Notes under the pieces: generated by a model
Databases searched by the model: none
What the model was told of the DNA's origin: nothing
The model's input: only the letters and a program-made list of their open reading frames with translations
Position numbers and translations under genes: made by a program
In this document: piece after piece, positions 1 through 5,672 of the stretch
Position numbering within the stretch: the stretch's first letter is position 1
Layout: every line of letters begins with the position of its first letter
NCBI GenBank assembly: GCA_020720965.1
Contig: DYNS01000117.1
Span: forward strand, 1-8,321
Direction: 5' to 3'
DNA length: 8,321 nucleotides
Source: Anaerolinea sp.
GTDB taxonomy: Bacteria > Chloroflexota > Anaerolineae > Anaerolineales > Villigracilaceae

Positions 1-41
1 GTCTCGAAATCGCTACCGCTCCTCCTTGAAACCATTTTTAG

Positions 42-296
42 ATTTGGAATTGCTGGTATGAGGCTCAGGCCTCGGGTCTCGCCCACTTGGTAAAGTTCAC
101 TCAGACGCTCTCAAACTGGTGGGATGAGTTCCTGAACTATTTCAACGAAGGCTTCACCAGTGCAGTAGTTGAAGGTTTGAACAACGCCATTCGTGGCACC
201 ATTCGCCGGGCTTACGGCTACCTTGTGTTTGAAAATTTCCGATTACACGTCATGGTTGAGCATGGCAACTTACCCCATCCTCTCCCACAAATCTGA
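42..296 (+). pseudogene. ISL3-family transposase, C-terminal fragment
   Basis: About 85 codons are open after stops at 27-29 and 39-41 in the same frame, with no plausible start. The translation carries the hallmark C-terminal block of ISL3-type DDE transposases: WWDEFLNYFNEGFTSAVVEG, then LNNAIRGTIRRAYGY and FENFRLHVMV. In intact family members this block holds the catalytic Glu (here E in VVEGLNN) and the basic patch, and it ends the protein at about residue 400. The rest of the enzyme, with the first catalytic Asp residues, would lie left of the window. The in-frame stops at 27-41 suggest that the reading frame is already broken upstream. The tail after VEHG (NLPHPLPQI) is not typical and may be read-through into the element's end. 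The family call is from remembered motifs. Confidence 0.75.
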
Positions 297-305
297 TGAC
301 AACCA

Positions 306-577
306 TTTTTTTCAGCCAGTTGAGTTGGGTGCTCAACTTCCCAATCTCAGCGTACAGCATTTGGAGTTCGCGCTCGCGTTCGGCTTGTTGAGCCTGTTCT
401 TTTTTGCGCTCATCTCCAAACAGGTCCGACAATTTCTCCACAGCCAGGGTTTTCCACTTGGAGAGTTGGTTCGGGTGGATGCCGTGTTCCGAGGCAATTT
501 GCGCAATCGCTTGGCTCTTCTTTCAGAATTTCAAGGACGATTTTGGCTTTCTCTTCGGCGGTGTAGTGTTTTCTCAT
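306..577 (-). pseudogene. IS3-family transposase OrfA, frameshifted and 3'-truncated
   Basis: Reading the minus strand from the ATG at 577 gives MRKHYTAEEKAKIVLEILKE, the usual start of an IS3-family OrfA, which is a helix-turn-helix protein that binds the element's ends. The frame is lost at about 512-519. The family sequence continues in another frame as AIAQIASEHGIHPNQLSKWK, then VEKLSDLFGDERKKEQ and a heptad-like stretch ending LNWLKK. That stretch corresponds to the leucine-zipper oligomerisation region. Homology ends at a run of seven A's (T7 at 306-312 on the plus strand), and the frame then reads through the neighbouring ISL3 end until a stop at 250. OrfB, the catalytic integrase, is absent. 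A weak AAGGTG ribosome site lies about 12 nt before the ATG. Confidence 0.8.
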
Positions 578-711
578 GGTACTAATTTACACCTTAAACC
601 GACCCCTTTTTTTGTCTAAAATCAGTTTACCACCTCAGGGTGACTACCCAAAATCTGTTCTGTCATTCTTTACCCCATCACCGTAGGCACAACCATGAAA
701 TAGAGCAAATC

Positions 712-744
712 ACCTGCCCCTGTCCCTAAAAGGCGGGGGCAGGT
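712..744. repeat. Strong stem-loop upstream of the phosphatase gene
   Basis: ACCTGCCCC (712-720) is the exact reverse complement of GGGGCAGGT (736-744). The stem can extend inward to 724/732 with two G-U wobbles, leaving a 7-nt loop (CCTAAAA). It lies 43 nt before the phosphatase start codon. The right arm is followed by ATAGTTAATC rather than a T-run, so it is a poor intrinsic terminator on the plus strand. On the minus strand it is followed by GATTTGCTCTATTTC, which is also weak. It may be a dispersed palindromic repeat, an mRNA leader structure or a relic of the insertion-sequence region. Confidence 0.6.
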
Positions 745-787
745 ATAGTTAATCAGAATACACCAAACCCAAAAAGGTTGCCATTCC

Positions 788-1252
788 ATGCCAAACATTC
801 TTGTCCTGTGTCGCGCCAACCAGTTCCGCTCTGTCGTCGCAGAGTACGCCCTGCATTCCAGATTGGATTCATCTCTATACCATGTCTCTTCTGCCGGAAT
901 CTGGGCGCAAGACGGTCTACCAGCCGCGCCAGGGTTGGCAGAGTGGAGCCAAATGCCAGAAATAACGCAGCATCGCTCCATAGCGCTAAGTTCGAGCATG
1001 ATTCTAAAATGCGACCTTGCATTGGTTATGGAACGCGGACAAAAAGAAGCCTTGCAATTTGAATTCCCACAAGCGAGACAGCGCATCTATTTGCTCAGTG
1101 AAATGTCATCCCGCATCCCCTATGACTTGCCCGACCCGGCGCAAGGAAATGAAAATCCCCAAAAACTAATTGAAGAAATTAAATCTCTGGTAGAAAGAGG
1201 GATTCCCCGCATTTGCGAACTGGCACAATCCAATAATAACCCTAAAGATTAA
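788..1252 (+). CDS. Low-molecular-weight protein-tyrosine-phosphatase family protein
   Basis: This 154-residue protein has the size and order of the cytoplasmic low-molecular-weight tyrosine phosphatase / arsenate-reductase-like fold. The P-loop C-X5-R-S is C8-R-A-N-Q-F-R14-S15 and follows a short first beta-strand (ILVL). C8 would be the nucleophile and R14 the phosphate-binding residue. SSAGIWAQDG (34-43) and ITQHRS (59-64) match the family's SAG and GI..H.SR regions. D116-P117 in LPDPAQG is the likely general acid. The second P-loop cysteine of many relatives is Phe13 here, and the usual Pro after RS is Val16. Known family members dephosphorylate phosphotyrosine on kinases such as those of capsule export, or reduce arsenate, but no kinase, export or ars gene is nearby, so the substrate is unknown. 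ATG 788 is preceded by AAAAAGG with suitable spacing. The gene ends 14 nt before the convergent cytochrome b remnant. Confidence 0.85.
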   Translation: MPNILVLCRANQFRSVVAEYALHSRLDSSLYHVSSAGIWAQDGLPAAPGLAEWSQMPEITQHRSIALSSSMILKCDLALVMERGQKEALQFEFPQARQRIYLLSEMSSRIPYDLPDPAQGNENPQKLIEEIKSLVERGIPRICELAQSNNNPKD

Positions 1253-1266
1253 CGCCCCCGTCTCCT

Positions 1267-1891
1267 TTACGCCGTACGCTTTTGGGCGAGGCGGTGCAGG
1301 TTGCGGTCTAACCAGGGGAAAATGAGCAGGAGTAGCCCAAGCACCCCCGGAACCAGCACACCCCATACGGTTTTGTCGCCCAGTTTGAGCAAGCCCTGCA
1401 CCCACAGGAAAAACCAGGGCGCTTCGGTTTCGAGCGGGGTGCGCGGGGGGTTGGTTGGGCTTTCGAGCGGGGCGTTGTAGAAGGTCAGGGCGGCAGCAAT
1501 GAGCAACAACGTGCCGAGGGCAATGAGCAGCCACTCGTGGATGAGCAGGTTCGGAATCAGGTCGATGCGGCGGGTGGCTTCGCGCTTTTGCGCCTCGGAC
1601 AAATCGCCTTCATCAACCGAAGCCGGGAGCGAAATGCTGTGGATACGCGCCACACGATAGTAATGAACACTGAGCAGGACGACCGTGACAACCGGGAGCA
1701 GAATGACAGTCTCGCCGATGAAGGCAAGGGCGGCAGCCATGCTCGTGCCGATGGTGACAGCCCAGTAGGAGAGTTGGTCCCAAGGCAGCAGGTAGCCAGT
1801 GAAGGCAAACAGCGCCCTCGCCCGCCAGGCGATGCACATCGCGCAGCAGCTCGCCAAAGGAGATTTCAGCGCCCAGGCGCAGGATGTAAGC
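1267..1891 (-). pseudogene. Cytochrome b (quinol-oxidising bc-type complex) remnant with deletions and a frameshift
   Basis: The minus strand carries pieces of a membrane cytochrome b. From 1891 one frame reads AYILRLGAEISFGELLRDVH, matching the end of helix A and start of helix B, including a haem-ligand-like His. It then breaks at about 1820-1835 and continues in another frame with ALFAFTGYLLPWDQLSYWAV, the helix C motif. Roughly 40 residues of helix B to C are missing, including the second helix B haem His. After TIGTSMA about 25 residues are also missing; in ETVILLPVVTVVLLSVHYY, Thr stands where the first helix D haem His is expected. The C-terminal part is well kept: PNLLIHEW, FYNAPLESPTNPPRTPLETE, APWFFLWVQGLLKLGDK and FPWLDRN, ending at 1267. 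The first third of the protein and any Rieske or cytochrome c gene are absent. A 196-residue frame exists (ATG at 1857) but its start is spurious. Haem binding is very unlikely. Deletion sizes are estimates against remembered cytochrome b sequences. Confidence 0.8.
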
Positions 1892-2044
1892 CTAACTGCA
1901 TAACAGTTCTAAAAACGGTTTTATCCGCGAATTTACGCCAATCAACGCGAATGAAAGCCATCCAAAACAAAAAATGCCCAAAAAATGAGCAAAAATTCGC
2001 GCAGATTAGCGGGTAAATGTAGGGTTGGGCAGTTATCCGGCTAC
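1886..2044. repeat. AT-rich element with imperfect inverted arms, MITE-like
   Basis: This stretch lies in the 329-nt gap without an intact gene between the cytochrome b remnant and the next gene. Its ends are related in inverted orientation: GTAAGCCTAACTGC at the left (1886-1899) resembles the reverse complement of the right end, GTAGCCGGATAACTGC (2029-2044). An inner pair also matches: 1932-1952 against the reverse complement of 1995-2017, sharing TTTAC at one end, AATC in the middle and CGCGAAT at the other end. The heptamer CGCGAAT occurs at 1926-1932 and 1946-1952, and inverted at 1995-2001. The centre holds two AAAAAATG units. There is no coding capacity. It could be a small non-autonomous transposon or a dispersed intergenic repeat. 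The left end coincides with the point where cytochrome b homology stops. Confidence 0.45.
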
Positions 2045-2124
2045 GTATCAGGAAATCCACTTAATCGGGAACGACTCTATTTCTAATTTTCATAGAGAGC
2101 CAATAAACAATACCCGCCTGAATA

Positions 2125-2153
2125 GATACATTGAAACCAAACTGAAATATAAT
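2125..2153 (+). promoter_or_regulatory. Possible promoter for the diguanylate cyclase gene
   Basis: A perfect TATAAT -10 hexamer lies at 2148-2153, about 70 nt before the start codon. At the right distance upstream only ATACAT is found; the better TTGAAA at 2131-2136 is too close (11-nt spacer). The surrounding 2045-2220 sequence is AT-rich non-coding DNA with nothing else I can name. Chance occurrence of the -10 is quite possible. Confidence 0.3.
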
Positions 2154-2220
2154 TTGCGCCAGCGGCGTTTTACACCAAATACCCTCCCTTATTTAGGAAA
2201 CAGCGGACCAATCAACCCCA

Positions 2221-5200
2221 GTGATGACGCAAGGCAATTTTCTCTTCCTTCTTGTTGGCGCGCAAATTCTCAGCGCCAGCCTGGCTTTGGCAAGCGCCAT
2301 TGTAGCCAGGCTGCAAAAAAAACGCCCCGGCAGCCTGCCCCTCGCCATCCTCATGCTCGCCGTGTCGCTGTGGAACCTGAGCGCGATGCTGAAAAACATC
2401 CTGGGCAGAGAACAAATGCCCTTCTGGGCAGCCGCAGAAATCTATGGGATGGGCATCGCCGCCAATTTTTTCCTGCTCTTCATCCTGGAATACACCCGGC
2501 AGCAGACCGTCAACCGCCACATTACCGAGCTCGCCTTCACCCTGCCCATTGTCTTTGCGCTTTTGGCAGGCGGCATCCCCCAACCGCCCGCGCAGCCCTT
2601 TTCGCCACCGCTCTTTTACCCGCTCTTCACCTTTTATTTTTACACCCTGCGCCTGCTTTCCACCGGCTTGCTGGCATGGGGGATTCTCAAATCTTCCAAC
2701 ATCTCCCGCCCACAGTTGTGGATTCTCACCCTGGGCGCCAGCCTGCCCTGGGCAGGCAACCTCCTCATTTTCCTGCACCCGCCTTTGGGCAGTTGGGGCG
2801 TGCGCGAGTTTGAACTGCACGCCTTCGCCTACACCCTCAGCGGCTTGGTGCTGGGTTTTGGCATTTTGCAATTTCGGCTGTTAGAAGTCGTCCCCCTCGC
2901 CAAAGACCACATCATCGAAAGTTTGCAAGACCCCTTCTTTATTCTGGATGAAAACCAAAACCTGATAGAGATGAACCTACCCGCCCAGGCATTGTTGGGC
3001 GTTTCCAGAAAAAAAACCTTCGGACTGCCAATTGCATCCGTTATCGAACATCACCCCAATCTGCTTGGCTTTTTGCAAGACGAAAGCCAAGCCATCATCC
3101 AGTTCCACGCCCCAAGCCAGCAATTTTACGAGGGCAAAAGCGTCCCCCTCCAAAGCGGGAGCAAACAACGCGGCAGGCTCATCCTGCTTAAGGATATTAG
3201 CCGCCAGAAGCAAAGCGAAAAAGAAATTTTAGAACAGCAAAGAAACCTGCAAACCCTGCTGGAAGCGGCGCCCTATCCCCTCTCCATCACCCGCGTCAGT
3301 GATGGAAAAATCCTGTATGCCAACGAAATCGCCCTGGATTTATACGAACTAGACCCCAGAAACTACCGCGAATGGAGCGCACCCCAACTATACGAAGCGC
3401 CAGAGCAAAGAGAAGAGATTTTGCAACGGTTGCAGGAACAGGGTCGGGTGGAAAACCTGGAGATGCGAATGCACTCCAGCGCAGGCAAAAAGCGCTGGGT
3501 GCTGTCCTCCATCCGCCCCATCCGTTACGAAGAGGAAGACTGCCTCCTCACCGCCCAGGTGGATATTAGCGACCGCAAAGAAATGGAAGACGAACTGCGC
3601 CAGGGCAGGGAGCGCCTTAAAGCCATTTTTGATTACGCTGGTCTTGGCATCCGCGTAACGGCAGTGGATGGCAGCTACACTTTTGTAAACGAGCAATGGG
3701 CAGAGATGCTGGCAACCCCCTCCCAAGCCTTGTTGGGGCAAAACGAGCTGGACTTTTTGCACCCCAACCACAAACACTACAACCGGGAGGTCTTGGACGC
3801 TATTCGCAGCGGGGAATTGGCAAATTATCACATCGAAAACCGTTACCTGCGTGCAGATGGCAGCGCCTTTTGGGGCGAATTGACCATGACACCCATCTAC
3901 ACCCCCGACGGGCAAATTGAGTCCGTCATCGGTTTTGTGATGGATATTACCCAGCGAAAAAACGCCGAAACCAACCTGCGGGAGGCAGAACGCCGTTTTA
4001 GAGAAATTTTGGAAAACCTGCAACTATTCGCCGTCATGCTGGATGTGGAGGGCAATATCACTTTTTACAACCATCACCTTAGCGAAGTCACCGGTTGGGA
4101 GCGCAGCGAGGTGCTCTCTAAAAACTGGTTCCGACTCTTTTTGCCGGAAAACCTGACAGCCCAGCAGGATTACACCCGCGCCATCCAACGCGGCAATATT
4201 TTCTCGCGGCACGAAAATCAAATCTGCCTGCGGGATGGAGCCAGGCGGCTTGTCTCGTGGAATAACACCCTGCTAAAAGACGAAAACGGCAGACCGATAG
4301 GCATGGCAAGCATCGGCGAGGATATTACCGAGCGCCGTCTGATGCAAACAGCGGAGCGAGAGCAGCGCATTATGGCAGAGTCGCTCACCGATACCGCCCA
4401 GGCGCTCTCCTCCTTGCTGGATTTCAACGACACCATCGACATCATTCTGGAAAACGCCAGTAAAGTAGTCCCTCACGATTCCGCCAACATTTCTCTCATC
4501 ACCAAAGGTAAGGTGCATTTCATTCGGGCGCGTAGCAACGTAGGGATGGAAGAAGCCAACCAGACCATTGAGCAAATCACCTTCGACCTGAAAACAACCT
4601 ACAACATGCGCCAAATGTACGAGACCAAAGAACCCATCCTGGTTACGGATACACACGAATACCCGCAATGGGTGAAAGACCCGGAAACAGACTGGATTCG
4701 CTCCTACCTCGGCGTTCCCATCATCATCCAGAACAAAGTGGTTGGTTTTCTCAGCCTCAACAGCGTAACACCCAACTTTTTTACACCCAAGCACACCCGC
4801 AGCCTGCAAGCCTTTAGCCTGCAAGCCGCCATTGCGATAGAAAACGCCCGCCTTTACCAAAAAAGCCAAAAAGAAATTGACGAAAGACGCAAAGCCCAAA
4901 CCCGCCTGCGCCGCGCCAACAAAAGGCTGGAAAATCAATTGGCGAAAATTGAAAATCTGCAAGCCCAACTGCGCGAGCAAGCCATTCGGGATGGTTTAAC
5001 CGGGCTATACAATCGCCGCTACCTGGAAGAAACCATCCAAAGAGAAGTTGCCCGCGCCCGGCGCGAAAACATCTCCGTCAGCGTCATCATGCTGGATATT
5101 GACCACTTCAAAAACGTCAACGACACCTACGGACACGAAGCCGGAGACAAAGTACTCCAATCCGTAGCCAACATCCTGTTGGCAGATAGCCGCCGGGCAG

Positions 5201-5487
5201 ATGCCGCCTGCCGCTACGGCGGGGAAGAATTTTGCGTCATCTTCCCCGGCGCTCCGTTGAGCATAGCCCAACAAAGAGCCGAAGAATGGCGGGAAGTCAT
5301 TGCTAAAATGACCGTCACCTTCAAATCTCAACGGCTCAAAGTTACCGTATCCATGGGGGTTGCCTGCTACCCGGAACATGGCCAAGACCCGCTGGAAATC
5401 ATCGGCGCGGCAGACCGGGCGCTCTACACCGCCAAACCCCCCGGGCGCAACCGTTTCGTCACCGCCCTGCCACAATCTGACATTTGA
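2221..5487 (+). CDS. Membrane-anchored multi-sensor diguanylate cyclase (7TM, 4 PAS, GAF, GGDEF)
   Basis: The 1088-residue protein should make cyclic di-GMP from two GTP in response to several input domains. Residues 1-225 are strongly hydrophobic with about seven membrane segments, resembling the N-terminal 7TM region of some histidine kinases. PAS domains follow at about 231-330, 345-455, 466-580 and 593-705; each ends in a linker of the DIT/DIS-x-R(K/R) kind (KDISRQKQ, VDISDRKE, MDITQRKN, EDITERRL). A GAF domain spans about 727-880 (SYLGVPIIIQNKVVGFLSL, IAIENARLY). A charged coiled coil (880-921) leads to the GGDEF domain (922-1080): DGLTGLYNRRYL, D959-I-D961-HFKNVNDTYGHEAGD and an active-type GGEEF at 1000-1004. 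The product-inhibition site RxxD (R991, D994) is intact. No kinase or EAL domain is present. The start could be GTG 2221 or ATG 2224; only a weak purine stretch (AGCGGA) precedes them. The ligands of the sensor domains cannot be read from the sequence. Confidence 0.92.
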   Translation: MMTQGNFLFLLVGAQILSASLALASAIVARLQKKRPGSLPLAILMLAVSLWNLSAMLKNILGREQMPFWAAAEIYGMGIAANFFLLFILEYTRQQTVNRHITELAFTLPIVFALLAGGIPQPPAQPFSPPLFYPLFTFYFYTLRLLSTGLLAWGILKSSNISRPQLWILTLGASLPWAGNLLIFLHPPLGSWGVREFELHAFAYTLSGLVLGFGILQFRLLEVVPLAKDHIIESLQDPFFILDENQNLIEMNLPAQALLGVSRKKTFGLPIASVIEHHPNLLGFLQDESQAIIQFHAPSQQFYEGKSVPLQSGSKQRGRLILLKDISRQKQSEKEILEQQRNLQTLLEAAPYPLSITRVSDGKILYANEIALDLYELDPRNYREWSAPQLYEAPEQREEILQRLQEQGRVENLEMRMHSSAGKKRWVLSSIRPIRYEEEDCLLTAQVDISDRKEMEDELRQGRERLKAIFDYAGLGIRVTAVDGSYTFVNEQWAEMLATPSQALLGQNELDFLHPNHKHYNREVLDAIRSGELANYHIENRYLRADGSAFWGELTMTPIYTPDGQIESVIGFVMDITQRKNAETNLREAERRFREILENLQLFAVMLDVEGNITFYNHHLSEVTGWERSEVLSKNWFRLFLPENLTAQQDYTRAIQRGNIFSRHENQICLRDGARRLVSWNNTLLKDENGRPIGMASIGEDITERRLMQTAEREQRIMAESLTDTAQALSSLLDFNDTIDIILENASKVVPHDSANISLITKGKVHFIRARSNVGMEEANQTIEQITFDLKTTYNMRQMYETKEPILVTDTHEYPQWVKDPETDWIRSYLGVPIIIQNKVVGFLSLNSVTPNFFTPKHTRSLQAFSLQAAIAIENARLYQKSQKEIDERRKAQTRLRRANKRLENQLAKIENLQAQLREQAIRDGLTGLYNRRYLEETIQREVARARRENISVSVIMLDIDHFKNVNDTYGHEAGDKVLQSVANILLADSRRADAACRYGGEEFCVIFPGAPLSIAQQRAEEWREVIAKMTVTFKSQRLKVTVSMGVACYPEHGQDPLEIIGAADRALYTAKPPGRNRFVTALPQSDI

Positions 5488-5512
5488 CAAAAGCCCCCTC
5501 TATTGCTATACT
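5484..5512 (+). promoter_or_regulatory. Near-consensus sigma-70 promoter for the RNase J gene
   Basis: TTGACA (5484-5489) and TATACT (5507-5512) are separated by exactly 17 nt, so the -35 box is perfect and the -10 differs from consensus at one base. The -35 box overlaps the TGA stop of the diguanylate cyclase gene (5485-5487). Transcription would begin near 5519, giving a leader of about 154 nt before the RNase J start codon. No competing promoter of similar quality was seen between here and the gene. Confidence 0.75.
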
Positions 5513-5518
5513 GCCCAA

Positions 5519-5672
5519 CGTTGTTGGAAATAAAGAGACTAAACCTGCCAAACGGCAGTTAAAAAACCAAAAGCGTCTTTTTTACCCCGCGCCGCCGGGG
5601 ATGTTTTTTAATATCACCTGCATTCACCCGCCCCAAAGCGGTTAGAAAATTATTTAACGGAGAAAAACACAA
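5519..5672 (+). promoter_or_regulatory. Structured 5' leader of the RNase J mRNA
   Basis: The predicted leader contains a small hairpin CTGCC-AAAC-GGCAG (5545-5558) followed by TTAAAAAACC, then AAAAG-CGT-CTTTT (5569-5581), then the GC-rich terminator-like hairpin at 5585-5610. It ends with the ribosome site AACGGAG (5656-5662), 10 nt before the GTG start. No riboswitch consensus that I know is recognisable, and no leader peptide stands out. A long structured leader is compatible with self-regulation, which is known for other major RNA-degrading enzymes such as RNase E, but that is an analogy only. Confidence 0.45.
5585..5610 (+). terminator. Intrinsic terminator or attenuator between the diguanylate cyclase and RNase J genes
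   Basis: CCCCG (5585-5589) pairs with CGGGG (5596-5600) across a 6-nt loop, followed by ATGTTTTTTA (5601-5610). It would end read-through from the diguanylate cyclase gene. Because it also lies downstream of the strong promoter at 5484-5512, it may reduce or control transcription into RNase J. The stem is short (5 bp), so its efficiency is uncertain. Confidence 0.55.

Larger units (their letters stand above)
1..637. mobile_element. Cluster of two decayed insertion-sequence remnants (ISL3-type and IS3-type)
   Basis: This block holds the 3' end of an ISL3-family element on the plus strand, directly joined to the 5' end of an IS3-family element on the minus strand. The ISL3 part runs from the left edge to roughly 305. 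Its presumed right terminal repeat would be the stretch around 284-304 (CCACAAATCTGATGACAACC), judged only from its place after the transposase stop. The IS3 part runs from about 306 to 632-637, where its outer end probably reads TGGTAAACTGATTTTAGAC on the minus strand. Neither element keeps a complete transposase, so neither should move on its own. The boundaries are inferred from where protein homology stops; target duplications were not identified. Confidence 0.6.

Noticed and set aside
670..1086. 138-codon minus-strand frame opposite the phosphatase
   Set aside because: It runs through the hairpin at 712-744 and the phosphatase P-loop, with no motif of its own.
1267..1857. An intact short 196-residue cytochrome b-like protein
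   Set aside because: The first residues (MASCCAMCIAWRARA) are an out-of-frame reading of a helix B fragment, and haem-ligand regions are deleted, so I treat it as a pseudogene.
1893..1907. AACTG-CATAA-CAGTT palindrome as an operator
   Set aside because: Only 5-bp arms, beside a dead gene and inside a repeat; no basis for assigning a regulator.
1537..2016. 159-codon plus-strand frame opposite the cytochrome b remnant
   Set aside because: Highly charged shadow of a membrane protein gene; it ends in the non-coding repeat.
2025..2813. 262-codon plus-strand frame overlapping the diguanylate cyclase start
   Set aside because: Its product is Pro/Arg/His-rich, low-complexity shadow sequence, and the overlapping frame encodes a clear membrane domain followed by PAS domains.
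2212..2871. 219-codon minus-strand frame opposite the 7TM region
   Set aside because: Gln/Gly-rich composition is that expected opposite a hydrophobic coding strand; no family features.
4273..4980. 235-codon minus-strand frame opposite PAS4/GAF
   Set aside because: It is antisense to a well-conserved domain, has no recognisable motif and no ribosome site; it is a by-product of codon bias.
5545..5558. CTGCC-AAAC-GGCAG as a terminator of the diguanylate cyclase gene
   Set aside because: It is followed by A's rather than T's on the plus strand; kept only as part of the leader structure.
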